Shown here in pieces: positions 44,594 through 53,411 of a DNA stretch of 64,000 nucleotides. The stretch comes from Aequitasia sp047973235 (GTDB lineage: Bacteria > Bacillota > Clostridia > Lachnospirales > Lachnospiraceae): the NCBI GenBank assembly GCA_047973235.1, contig JBKEBP010000128.1, positions 1 through 64,000 of the forward strand, in the 5' to 3' direction. The translations under genes and the position numbers were made by a program. The notes beneath the pieces were generated by a model that was not told the DNA's origin, did no database searches, and saw only the letters and a list, made by a program, of their open reading frames with translations. Numbering within the stretch: the first letter of the stretch is position 1; each line of letters begins with the position of its first letter.

Positions 44594-45840
44594 TATTTCC
44601 CTCCCCTGACATTATCAGCTATTTCCTTTGGTATGTACGCTTTAACCTCAATGCCTGAATCGGTATACTCTTCACTAATAAGTTCACCGTATTTTCTAAT
44701 AGTTGCAATTTTTCCTGCCTCGTTATATGAGTATATTTCTTCTATATATATCTTTCTATCACGTAAAACTTGCTCCATTACTTGTTTTAAATTTTCAAGC
44801 CCTTCTCCCGACTTTGCGGAAATATCTACTCTATAATCAGCCTTGAAATCCCTTATCACCTGTTTCTCATCCAGTAAATCCTGTTTATTAAACGCAGTTA
44901 TAATAGTTTTGCCGGTAACCCCTAAGCTAGTGAGCGTTTCATATACCGTATACATTTGAATATCCGCTTCATAACTTGATGTATCCACTACATGAAGTAT
45001 TATATCTGCATACTTCGCTTCCTCAAGTGTACTTTTAAAAGCCTCGATTAAATGATGTGGAAGCTTTCTAATAAAGCCTACTGTGTCCGTCAAGAGAATT
45101 TCCTGTCCGCTTTCCAGCGTTAAACTTCTTGTAGTAGGGTCCAGTGTAGCGAACAACTGATCCTGCGCATAAATATCTGCTCCGGTTAATTTATTAAGCA
45201 GCGTTGATTTACCGGCATTCGTATATCCGACGATTGCAATCACCGGTAATTTATTCCTATTACGGCCTTCTCTTGTTACCTCACGATGTCGTTTTACCTC
45301 TTTAAGTTCTCTCCCCAGTTGTGAGATTCTCGTTTTAATAAGTCTTCTATCCTGTTCAAGCTTTTTCTCTCCGGGGCCTCTTGTACCTATTCCACCACCT
45401 AACCTTGACATCTGCTTTCCCTTACCAATGAGCCTTGATTGCGTATATTTAAGCTGTGCTAACTCCACTTGAATTTTACCTTCATTTGTTGATGCACGGT
45501 TTGCAAATATATCCAAAATTACAAGTGTCCTATCCATTACCTTAACGTCAAGTTCTTCGCTCAAATTTCTGATTTGAATAGGTGATAGTTCATCATCACA
45601 GACAATTCCTGTTGCTTCTAACTCCCAAATCATATCTTTTATTTCATCTAACTTTCCTTTTCCCACATATGTTCCCGGATGAATGCTGTCTCTGCTTTGA
45701 ATTATCCTACCTACAGTTTCTGCACCTGCAGTCTTAACCAATTCATCCAATTCACGCAAAGAAAGCAGGGTGTCCTCTTCGTTTGAAAGAGCCACCCCGA
45801 CTAGTATTACTTTTTCAGTTTCTTTTTCTAATGATATCAT
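44593..45840 (-). CDS. hflX: GTPase HflX
   Basis: 415 residues. The N-terminal glycine-rich domain ends in LGGGIGTRGPGEKKLEQDRR. The GTPase domain has GYTNAGKSTLLNKLTG (G1), DTVGFIRKLP (G3), and TAFNKQDLL (G4). HflX rescues or splits stalled ribosomes and binds 50S subunits. I chose the ATG (MISLEKETEK) after GAGAGG over one four codons earlier. Located between a TPR gene and addB, with a 1-base overlap to addB. Confidence 0.96.
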   Translation of the reverse strand: MISLEKETEKVILVGVALSNEEDTLLSLRELDELVKTAGAETVGRIIQSRDSIHPGTYVGKGKLDEIKDMIWELEATGIVCDDELSPIQIRNLSEELDVKVMDRTLVILDIFANRASTNEGKIQVELAQLKYTQSRLIGKGKQMSRLGGGIGTRGPGEKKLEQDRRLIKTRISQLGRELKEVKRHREVTREGRNRNKLPVIAIVGYTNAGKSTLLNKLTGADIYAQDQLFATLDPTTRSLTLESGQEILLTDTVGFIRKLPHHLIEAFKSTLEEAKYADIILHVVDTSSYEADIQMYTVYETLTSLGVTGKTIITAFNKQDLLDEKQVIRDFKADYRVDISAKSGEGLENLKQVMEQVLRDRKIYIEEIYSYNEAGKIATIRKYGELISEEYTDSGIEVKAYIPKEIADNVRGGK

Positions 45841-45859
45841 ATTACCTCTCATCTGACTT

Positions 45860-46408
45860 TTATCTGGTTTCTAAAAAGTCCAGCTCCTTTTTTGCGGATG
45901 TATCATCAGGCACCAACTCCAAATACAGCCTTAACGTTTCTCGAGCATTTTCATAATCCCTAATATTTTCATATGAAACTGCTAAATTAGCAAGCATCTC
46001 TTTTTTTAAATCATCACTTGCGCCCTCTATGCTAAGACCTTTAGTATAGTTAGCTATAGCAGCATCTACATCGTTTTCTTTTTGTGCAATAAGAGCTAAG
46101 AAATTATAAATCGCCGCACTTTCTTCTGCTCCTTTAGATAGGGCAGTGGTAAATGCATCTTTTGCTCCACTATAATCTTCCTGCTCGAATTTAGCAATTC
46201 CTATACCTCTATATGCATCCGCTATATTTATATCTTTATCAATTGCCTGCTCAAATTTTGTTATAGCTGAAGTATATTTTCCTTCTTTTAAAAGTTCAAG
46301 TCCTTTTTCAGTTGGATTAATTCCTTCTATTATTATATATGCTAACAAAGCAAGCAAGGCAACAAGTATAATGCTAAATAAACCTGTTAATACTTTCTTT
46401 ATTTTCAT
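45860..46408 (-). CDS. TPR-repeat membrane-anchored protein
   Basis: 182 residues. One N-terminal membrane helix (about 7-28) is followed by about four TPR units: IADAYRGIGIAKFEQEDYSG, AAIYNFLALIAQKENDVDAA, and LANLAVSYENIRDYENARET. No catalytic motif. A scaffold facing outside or membrane-proximal is likely. The ATG overlaps the CadC-like stop by 4 bases (ATGA), so it is translated with the repressor. Function unknown. Confidence 0.85.
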   Translation of the reverse strand: MKIKKVLTGLFSIILVALLALLAYIIIEGINPTEKGLELLKEGKYTSAITKFEQAIDKDINIADAYRGIGIAKFEQEDYSGAKDAFTTALSKGAEESAAIYNFLALIAQKENDVDAAIANYTKGLSIEGASDDLKKEMLANLAVSYENIRDYENARETLRLYLELVPDDTSAKKELDFLETR

Positions 46409-46758
46409 TCTGCTATATGCTCCATTCCTTGACTAATGATGGTCTGAATATGTCCATCTGCCAATGAATAAAATATCGTTTTACCATCTCTTCTGTTTTT
46501 AACAAGCTTAGCTTGTTTCAAGACTCTTAGCTGATGCGATATAGCTGATTGATTCATTGATAAAATATCGGCCAAATCACATACACAGAGTTCAGAAATC
46601 ATAAGAGCGCACAATATGCGAACCCTGGTTGCATCTCCAAAGACCTTATAAAAATCCGCAAGATTTGCTGTTGTTTCGTTATCAGCCATCTTTTTCTCAA
46701 CATATTCAATTGAATTATCATGTATATGATTACAACATACATTGTCTTCGCTCTTCAT
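46405..46758 (-). CDS. ArsR-family metal-responsive repressor, CadC-like
   Basis: 117 residues from the ATG that follows GGGAG by 7 bases. An N-terminal metal-binding tail DNVCCNHIHDN precedes a winged helix with the ELCVCDLAD motif and ILSMNQSAISHQLRVLKQAK recognition helix. The C-x-C motif plus N-terminal cysteines mark the CadC group sensing Cd, Pb or Zn. It lies directly downstream of the P-type ATPase and should repress it from the operator found upstream of that gene. Confidence 0.92.
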   Translation of the reverse strand: MKSEDNVCCNHIHDNSIEYVEKKMADNETTANLADFYKVFGDATRVRILCALMISELCVCDLADILSMNQSAISHQLRVLKQAKLVKNRRDGKTIFYSLADGHIQTIISQGMEHIAE

Positions 46759-46821
46759 CGATGCTCTCCCTTGAGTTATGATATTATAAATTGTTGCACA
46801 ATAAGACACTAATTGCAAGCA

Positions 46822-48918
46822 CTAGTCAAATTTTTTGTATAGCATACGAATAGAGTTAAGTATGCATATCATAGCTACTCCGGTATCAGCAAATACCGCA
46901 AACCACATATTTGCCATACCTAGAAAACCTAAAATCATAACTATTGCCTTTATTCCAAGTGCAAATATAACATTCTCTTTCGCAATTACCCCTGTTGCTT
47001 TAGCAATATTTATAGCTTTTGGAATAGATCCGGTTTTGCTATTCATGAATACTACATCTGCTGCCTCTATAGCAGCATCCGCTCCACTTCCCATCGCCGC
47101 TCCAACATCTGCCCCAGCCAGTACAGGTGCATCATTGATGCCATCGCCGACAAACATTACTTTGCCGTATGTATCTCTAAGCATACGTAATTTATTCAAC
47201 TTATCATCCGGTAATAATTTAGCAAATATCTGCTTAACACCAACTTTGCTTCCAACAGCTTGCGCTGATTCTATACTATCACCTGTAAGAATTGCCGTAT
47301 GTATTCCCATGCTGTGCAACTTATCGATAGAGACATCAGCATCATCTTTGATCGTATCATCTATTAATAACCAGCCTTGTAGTTCATTATTCAAAGCGAC
47401 CAGTACTATTGTTCCTTGTTCTTTCTCAGTGTACTTATGCAAATCAACGCCATTGTCATTCATAAGCACTTCGTTGCCAACAAGTATTTCCCCTTCTTTA
47501 TACTTAGCCTTTATTCCTCGTCCTGATATCTCTTCTACATTCTCCGGCTTTGTTATCTGTAGGTTTTGCTTACCCGCTTCTTCTAAGATACTATATCCTA
47601 TTGGATGAGTAGAAAACTGCTCACTATCTGCTGCCATAGTTAAAATCTGCTTCTGAGTTAATGCACCTGAGCTTACTACCTTCTTTACAGTAAAATTACC
47701 CTTAGTAAGAGTCCCTGTTTTATCCATAACTACGGCACTTACTTCGGCTAAGCTCTCAATAGCCAAACCGCCCTTAAATAATATCCCTCTCTTAGATGCC
47801 GCTCCTATACCTGAAAAGAATGATAATGGAACACTGATTACCAAGGCACACGGACAACTAATTACAAGGAATGTCACTGCTGTATATATCCAGTGGTTCC
47901 AGTTTCCTGTAATAAGAGATGGAACTATTGCTGTTATTAATGCAATCAAAACTACTATAGGAGTATATATCTTTGCAAATCTTGTGATGAATCTATCCAT
48001 CTTAGGTTTGTTAGCTGCCGCATTCTCTACAGACTCAAGGATTCTACTAACCATGGAATCTGCAAGTACTTTTTCAACTTTAACCTTTAATACCCCTTGT
48101 TCATTGATACATCCCGAAACAACATTTGCGCCTACTCGTACACTTACAGGTACCGGTTCTCCTGTTATTGGAGACGTGTCCACTCGACTTTTACCTTCAA
48201 CAACTACTCCGTCAAGTGGTATGCGGTCTCCCGGTTTGACAAGTATCACATCTCCTACCTTAGCCTCTTCAGACGGCATGCGATGCTCACCGTGGTCATG
48301 TAAAACCACCACTTCCTCAGGTCGCAAATCTACAGCTTCCATTATCTGACTTCTGCTTCTATCTACTGCCATTTCTTCGAATAGTTCGCCCACACGATAA
48401 AACAACATAATACCAACCGCTTCTGCATAATCACCTATAGCTATAGCCGCTATAGTAGCTACGCTCATGAGGAAATTTTCATCAAACACCTGACCCTTTA
48501 ATATATTTTTAATAGCATGCAATATAATTTTAAACCCTAATGCAAGATATGCAACCAAAAATATAATCATCGATGCAACCGGAAATGTATCACTTGTCAG
48601 TAAACCAACAACAAATAGAATTGCACTTCCTAAGATATTAATTACTTCTATGATATTGTCTTTAAAAAAATTCTTTTTTGTTGTCTTTACTACCACCTTT
48701 GCATCTCTTTTCACAAGATTAACATCCGCTTCAACAGATGTAGCCACCTTTAAAAGTTTATCTTTTATTTTATTTTCATCGTTTACCTCAACTTCCAATT
48801 TCTTAGTTGCAAAAGTTAAAGTTGCATCCTGAACCTCGGGCATGCTTTGTATCTTTTCTTCAATCTTAGCCGCACAGTGTGCGCAGTTAAGGTTTTCTAT
48901 AGTATATGATACTTTCAT
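46822..48918 (-). CDS. Heavy-metal (Zn/Cd/Pb) translocating P1B-type ATPase
   Basis: 698 residues, ZntA/CadA type. The N-terminal heavy-metal domain is NLNCAHCAAKIEEK, with the CxxC pair. The metal-binding CPC is in VISCPCALVISVP, the phosphorylation site is DKTGTLTKG, the actuator TGEPVP is in TSPITGEPVPVS, and the hinge is VGDGINDAPVLAGAD. About eight membrane helices. It exports divalent soft metals using ATP. Start follows GGAGG. Paired with the CadC-like repressor. Confidence 0.95.
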   Translation of the reverse strand: MKVSYTIENLNCAHCAAKIEEKIQSMPEVQDATLTFATKKLEVEVNDENKIKDKLLKVATSVEADVNLVKRDAKVVVKTTKKNFFKDNIIEVINILGSAILFVVGLLTSDTFPVASMIIFLVAYLALGFKIILHAIKNILKGQVFDENFLMSVATIAAIAIGDYAEAVGIMLFYRVGELFEEMAVDRSRSQIMEAVDLRPEEVVVLHDHGEHRMPSEEAKVGDVILVKPGDRIPLDGVVVEGKSRVDTSPITGEPVPVSVRVGANVVSGCINEQGVLKVKVEKVLADSMVSRILESVENAAANKPKMDRFITRFAKIYTPIVVLIALITAIVPSLITGNWNHWIYTAVTFLVISCPCALVISVPLSFFSGIGAASKRGILFKGGLAIESLAEVSAVVMDKTGTLTKGNFTVKKVVSSGALTQKQILTMAADSEQFSTHPIGYSILEEAGKQNLQITKPENVEEISGRGIKAKYKEGEILVGNEVLMNDNGVDLHKYTEKEQGTIVLVALNNELQGWLLIDDTIKDDADVSIDKLHSMGIHTAILTGDSIESAQAVGSKVGVKQIFAKLLPDDKLNKLRMLRDTYGKVMFVGDGINDAPVLAGADVGAAMGSGADAAIEAADVVFMNSKTGSIPKAINIAKATGVIAKENVIFALGIKAIVMILGFLGMANMWFAVFADTGVAMICILNSIRMLYKKFD

Positions 48919-48933
48919 ATGTTATCCTCCGTT

Positions 48934-48961
48934 ATATGAATGTCTGTTCATGTGTTCATAT
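48934..48961. promoter_or_regulatory. ArsR/SmtB-type operator of the metal ATPase
   Basis: Minus-strand core ATGAACAGACATTCAT (12-2-12 like) matches the TGAACA-n-TTCA pattern of zinc and cadmium ArsR-family sites, within larger ATATGAA/TTCATAT arms. It lies between the -10 box and the ribosome site. Confidence 0.75.
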
Positions 48962-48965
48962 GTTT

Positions 48966-48994
48966 AATATAACGGATGCTCCCACTGATGTCAA
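48966..48994 (-). promoter_or_regulatory. Promoter of the metal ATPase operon
   Basis: Minus-strand TTGACA, 17 bases, TATATT. The operator starts 4 bases downstream. Confidence 0.85.
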
Positions 48995-49013
48995 GTGTAT
49001 ATCTAAATATTTA

Positions 49014-49682
49014 TCATATTATTGACCAATCTATTGGTTCAATGCCATTTTCTTTCAAAAATGTATTTGCTCTGCTAAATGGTTTGCTGCCAAAGAAACC
49101 TCTATACGCTGATAAAGGACTTGGGTGAGGTGATTTGATTATGAGATGATTTTTATTATTTAGAAATGCTCCCTTTTTTTGCGCCGGCCCCCCCCATAAC
49201 ATGAATACTATAGGTCTATCCTGCTCATTAAGTGCACGTATAGCAGCGTCAGTAAATTTCTCCCACCCTATTCCTTGGTGAGAGTTTGCTTGATGAGCCC
49301 TAACCGTCAAAACGGTATTTAGAAGTAAAACGCCTTCTTTGGCCCACTTTTCAAGATTTCCATGTTTAGGTATCGGGCATCCTATATCATCATGAAGTTC
49401 CTTATATATGTTTACAAGTGATGGTGGTACAGCGATTCCCTTTCTTACCGAAAAACTAAGGCCCTGTGCTTGATTTACATTATGGTACGGATCTTGTCCT
49501 AGTATAACTACCTTCACATTTTCTATAGGTGTAAAATGAAATGCATTGAATATATCATCAGATGGTGGATATATTACATGTGTATGATACTCTTCTTTTA
49601 CTTTTGCAAAAAGTTCTTTATAATATGGTTTCTTAAATTCATCCGCTAATTCTGCTTTCCAACTATTTTCTATTGCTGACAT
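49014..49682 (-). CDS. ung: Uracil-DNA glycosylase, family 1
   Basis: 222 residues from the ATG with GGAGG five bases ahead. Active-site blocks are VVILGQDPYHNVNQAQGLSF (catalytic Asp) and SPHPSPLSAYRGFFG (catalytic His and DNA-intercalating Leu region). It removes uracil from DNA. It follows hisF by 12 bases, so the two are probably one transcript despite unrelated roles. Confidence 0.97.
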   Translation of the reverse strand: MSAIENSWKAELADEFKKPYYKELFAKVKEEYHTHVIYPPSDDIFNAFHFTPIENVKVVILGQDPYHNVNQAQGLSFSVRKGIAVPPSLVNIYKELHDDIGCPIPKHGNLEKWAKEGVLLLNTVLTVRAHQANSHQGIGWEKFTDAAIRALNEQDRPIVFMLWGGPAQKKGAFLNNKNHLIIKSPHPSPLSAYRGFFGSKPFSRANTFLKENGIEPIDWSII

Positions 49683-49694
49683 GGTTGCCTCCAT

Positions 49695-50453
49695 TTACCT
49701 TACCGGAATGCCCTTAGATGTAAGATATTCCTTTACTTCCTTTATTTCTAATTCTTTGTAGTGAAATAGTGATGCTGCTAAAACTGCATCTGCACCACCA
49801 ATTGTTAAAGCATCATAGAAATGTTCTAGTTTTCCTGCACCACCGGATGCAATAACAGGAATATTTACCAAATCGGATATTGCCTTCGTGATATCTAAAT
49901 CATACCCGTCTTTTGTTCCATCGGAATCCATACTAGTAAGTAGGATTTCACCAGCTCCTAACTTCTCTACATTCATTGCCCATTCCACTGCATCTAGTCC
50001 GGTGTCAAGTCGTCCTCCGTTTTTGAATACATTATATCCGTTTCCATCATCTTGCTTCTTAACATCTATTGCAACAACTACACATTGACTGCCAAACTTT
50101 TCTGCTGCATCGCTAATTAATCTCGGTGTATTAATAGCTGAAGAATTAATCGAGATCTTATCAGCACCTTCTCTAAGAAGCGTTCTAAAGTCTTCTACAC
50201 TTCTTATGCCGCCACCGACTGTAAACGGAATAAATATCTCTTCAGCAACTCTTCTAACCATATCAACCACTGTATCTCTGCCATCCGAGGTTGCTGTAAT
50301 ATCTAAAAACACTAATTCATCCGCCCCTGCTTTATCGTAGGCTTTTCCAACCTCAACTATATCACCCGCATCTCTAAGGTTTACAAAATTAATTCCCTTA
50401 ACCACTCGACCCGCATGTACATCCAGACATGGAATTATTCTTTTTGTAAGCAT
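49695..50453 (-). CDS. hisF: Imidazole glycerol phosphate synthase, cyclase subunit
   Basis: 252 residues. The catalytic aspartates are D11 in MLTKRIIPCLDVHAG and D130 in VVVAIDVKKQDD. GGGIRSVEDF and ASGGAGKLEHF are phosphate-binding loops of the (beta/alpha)8 barrel. It makes IGP and AICAR from PRFAR and ammonia supplied by HisH. Only hisH and hisF are present here; the rest of the histidine pathway is elsewhere. Confidence 0.97.
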   Translation of the reverse strand: MLTKRIIPCLDVHAGRVVKGINFVNLRDAGDIVEVGKAYDKAGADELVFLDITATSDGRDTVVDMVRRVAEEIFIPFTVGGGIRSVEDFRTLLREGADKISINSSAINTPRLISDAAEKFGSQCVVVAIDVKKQDDGNGYNVFKNGGRLDTGLDAVEWAMNVEKLGAGEILLTSMDSDGTKDGYDLDITKAISDLVNIPVIASGGAGKLEHFYDALTIGGADAVLAASLFHYKELEIKEVKEYLTSKGIPVR

Positions 50454-50484
50454 AACTCTCTTCTCCTATTTCACCCTTTTCATT

Positions 50485-51090
50485 TTATAACTCAACAAAA
50501 TTTCTCAAAAACTTCATACCTATATCCGAGCTTTTCTCCGGATGAAATTGACAAGCAAAAATGTTATCTCTTTCTACGTAGGCATCAAAAACAACACTGT
50601 AATCAGTTGTTGCCTTAACGATACTCCTATCAGTTGCTTTTAAATAGTATGAATGAACAAAATACATATATGCACCTTCTTCAATCCCCTTTAGAAGCTT
50701 ACCTTCTCCGGTTTTCGTCAATTTATTCCATCCCATATGAGGAACTTTATAGCCTTTTTCATTCGGAAATTTAATTATCTTACCATTAAAAACAGATAGT
50801 CCTTTTGTACCGGGAGCCTCTTCGCTTTCGTCAAACAGAAGTTGTAATCCAATACATATACTCAGAAAAGGTTTATTACTCGAAACCACTTTGTTAATAG
50901 TATCTTCCAAATCATAATCTCTGATTTTATTGACTACATCTCCAAATGCACCAACACCCGGTAATACCACTTTATCAGCAGATAATATGATATTTTTATC
51001 TCGTGTAACAACCACCTCTGTTGTCAATGTTTCCAATGCCTTTTGTATACTTCTTATATTGCCCGCGTCATAATCAATAATTGCAATCAC
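50485..51090 (-). CDS. hisH: Imidazole glycerol phosphate synthase, glutaminase subunit
   Basis: 201 residues, class I glutamine amidotransferase. The nucleophile is C79 in FLSICIGLQLLF, where the usual Leu after Cys is Ile; H183 and E185 lie in CQFHPEKSS. VPHMGWNKL is the HisH-specific block. The start is GTG with a somewhat distant GGAAGG. It supplies ammonia to HisF and ends 31 bases before it. Confidence 0.95.
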   Translation of the reverse strand: MIAIIDYDAGNIRSIQKALETLTTEVVVTRDKNIILSADKVVLPGVGAFGDVVNKIRDYDLEDTINKVVSSNKPFLSICIGLQLLFDESEEAPGTKGLSVFNGKIIKFPNEKGYKVPHMGWNKLTKTGEGKLLKGIEEGAYMYFVHSYYLKATDRSIVKATTDYSVVFDAYVERDNIFACQFHPEKSSDIGMKFLRNFVEL

Positions 51091-51157
51091 TGAACTTATT
51101 CTACCTTCCTTTAGATTAATCTATAATAATTATCTACGCTTTAGTGTACCACAGTAT

Positions 51158-52627
51158 CTACTTTCCATCCAGTTCAAACCAAAACTCTACTCCATTATCG
51201 TAGTTTTTTACACCATACTCTTGGTGAAGTGAATCCATTATAGCCTTTACTATTGATAGTCCAATACCATTTCCACCATAAGCCCTTGTTCTTGCCTTAT
51301 CTACCTTGTAAAACATCTCCCAAATATGTTCTACATCTTCATCCGGGATTGGAGTCCCTGAATTAAAGACACTTATTTTTATTTTATCTTTGCTTCTATT
51401 AATCTTAATCTCTATAATATTTTCATTGGAAACGTGATTAAGTGCATTACTTATATAGTTCCTAATTACTTGTTCTGTCTTAAGCTCGTCACTCCAGACA
51501 TAGAAATCTTCTGTATATTTGAAATTTAAACTAACATTCTTTTGTTTAAAGAGGATTTCCATACTGTGTAAAATATTTGCAACCAGTTCGGTGATATTAA
51601 ATCTTACAAAAACAGTATTATCCTGTCCGAACTCAAGCTCATTCAATGTAAGTAGGTTCTTGATCATTCCATTCATTTTACCTGCTTCATCTACAATTAC
51701 ATCGCAGTAGAACTCCTGTGTCTTGGTATTTGAATGTATACCATCTTTTAGCCCTTCTGCATACCCCTGAATTAATGCAAGTGGTGTTTTTAACTCATGT
51801 GATATATTTCCTATAAACTCCGTTCGTTTTTCCTCGGCTTTCTCCTTACGATCTATGTCCTGCTTTAGTTCGTTATTAGCTTTCTTTAACTCCGAAATCG
51901 TAGACTGTAAATTATCCGACATTCTATTGAAATTTGCACCTAGCTCTCCTATTTCATTAACCGCGTGTCCGGAATACTTTGCATCAAAATCCAAATTAGC
52001 CATTCTATCTGATATAATAGTTAGCTCTCTAATTGGATTAGTAAGCTTTTGAGCTATAATCCAAACTAATAAACTACACACAACTATCATGCCCATGCCA
52101 ACAAATATGAGAAACGAATTCGATATCTCCGCACTTTCTCGTATACTTGCAAGTGGGCTTCGTATGATAAATGTCGCCCCATTATCAAGTGTTCCCCATA
52201 TTTCAATATACTCTGTATTATTTCTAGGGTCTTGTCCTCTAGATATCTGATAATTTTCAGTAGTTCTAAGTGTTCTGCCTGTCTTCTGCGTTTGTCCCAT
52301 TATGTATCCACTTAGTTGGTCATTTAGTATACTCGCAGAATATTCTGAAACATTTGTAAACCATAGAAGTCCGTCTGCACTTCTAACCAAAAGAGTAGCA
52401 TTTTTTTGCTCAGTAAGTCTTACCACCCAATCCATCGTTTCTTCATCAGTGAATAGTTCATCATCAACACTATTAACACTATTATAAAGTGAGACGAATT
52501 CCGTTTGTTTCTTCATGACATAATATGGATTCAAGAAAGAAATATTTAATATTATTAATGTTAATAAGATAACGGTTGCCAACCCGGCAAAAACCATTAT
52601 CATTTGTCTCTTCAAAGATTTCTTCAT
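51158..52627 (-). CDS. Sensor histidine kinase (two membrane helices, HAMP)
   Basis: 489 residues: membrane helix about 9-30, an extracellular domain about 40-165, helix about 172-192, HAMP about 194-246, then HisKA with the phospho-accepting H277 in ISHELKTPL. HATPase motifs follow: EQVIRNYISNALNHVS (N box) and GGNGIGLSIVKAIM (G2). Ligand unknown. Its ATG overlaps the regulator stop (TAATG), so the pair is coupled. No target genes adjoin to reveal the stimulus. Confidence 0.95.
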   Translation of the reverse strand: MKKSLKRQMIMVFAGLATVILLTLIILNISFLNPYYVMKKQTEFVSLYNSVNSVDDELFTDEETMDWVVRLTEQKNATLLVRSADGLLWFTNVSEYSASILNDQLSGYIMGQTQKTGRTLRTTENYQISRGQDPRNNTEYIEIWGTLDNGATFIIRSPLASIRESAEISNSFLIFVGMGMIVVCSLLVWIIAQKLTNPIRELTIISDRMANLDFDAKYSGHAVNEIGELGANFNRMSDNLQSTISELKKANNELKQDIDRKEKAEEKRTEFIGNISHELKTPLALIQGYAEGLKDGIHSNTKTQEFYCDVIVDEAGKMNGMIKNLLTLNELEFGQDNTVFVRFNITELVANILHSMEILFKQKNVSLNFKYTEDFYVWSDELKTEQVIRNYISNALNHVSNENIIEIKINRSKDKIKISVFNSGTPIPDEDVEHIWEMFYKVDKARTRAYGGNGIGLSIVKAIMDSLHQEYGVKNYDNGVEFWFELDGK

Positions 52628-53304
52628 TAATTTACCTCAAATTTATATCCCATACCCCATATTGTCTTAATGTAATCGCCTTTATCTCCAAGCTTACTTC
52701 TTAGTTTCTTAACATGGGTATCTATGGTTCTGGCATCACCAAAGTAATCATAATTCCACACACTATTTAATATCTTCTCTCTCGATAGTGCCAACCCTTG
52801 ATTCTCAACAAAATATGTTAAAAGCTCAAACTCTTTAAAACTAAGCTCAACTTTATTTTCATTTATTATCACTTCGTGAGCCGCCTTGTCAATGATGATT
52901 CCTCCGGCATCCACAATCCCTGTACCATCTTCGCCGGTCGTGCGTCGCAATATGGCCTCTACTCTTGCTACTAATATTTTAGGACTAAACGGTTTGGAAA
53001 TATACTCATCAACTCCAAGTTCAAATCCCTTTAGCTCATCACGTTCCTCCGCCCTTGCTGTAAGCATAATAATGGGGACTTTAGAAACTTCTCTTATCTC
53101 TCTGCATGTTTGCCATCCATCCATTCTTGGCATCATAACGTCAAGAATAACAAGTCCTATGTTTTTATCTGAATAGAACTTGTCCATAGCTTCCATTCCA
53201 TCAGAAGCCTCCACTACTTTATAATTTTGTCTTTCTAGAAAGTCTCGAATCAGCACCCTCATTCTATCTTCGTCATCTACGATTAAAATTGTTTTGCGGT
53301 CCAT
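52627..53304 (-). CDS. OmpR/PhoB-family response regulator
   Basis: 225 residues. The receiver has the acidic pair in ILIVDDEDR, the phospho-accepting D55 in LVILDVMMPR, and the lysine in DEYISKPFS. The winged-helix DNA-binding domain includes LSFKEFELLTYFVENQGLALSR and RTIDTHVKKLRSKLGDK. It regulates unknown targets under control of the kinase encoded next. GGAGG precedes the ATG. Confidence 0.96.
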   Translation of the reverse strand: MDRKTILIVDDEDRMRVLIRDFLERQNYKVVEASDGMEAMDKFYSDKNIGLVILDVMMPRMDGWQTCREIREVSKVPIIMLTARAEERDELKGFELGVDEYISKPFSPKILVARVEAILRRTTGEDGTGIVDAGGIIIDKAAHEVIINENKVELSFKEFELLTYFVENQGLALSREKILNSVWNYDYFGDARTIDTHVKKLRSKLGDKGDYIKTIWGMGYKFEVN

Positions 53305-53374
53305 ATTTCACCTCCAAAATTTCTTTCCCATTTAAATTACTATATTCTACCAATAAAATATGTTAGCTTTGTGA

Positions 53375-53405
53375 AAAGCTGTGCAAACATTGTCTGCACA
53401 GCTTT
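53375..53405 (-). terminator. Hairpin after the DEAD-box helicase gene
   Basis: An 11-base perfect stem (AAAGCTGTGCA/TGCACAGCTTT) with a 9-base loop, 6 bases past the helicase stop. The T-run is weak (TTTTC), so termination may be partial. Confidence 0.55.
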
Positions 53406-53411
53406 CTCTTA

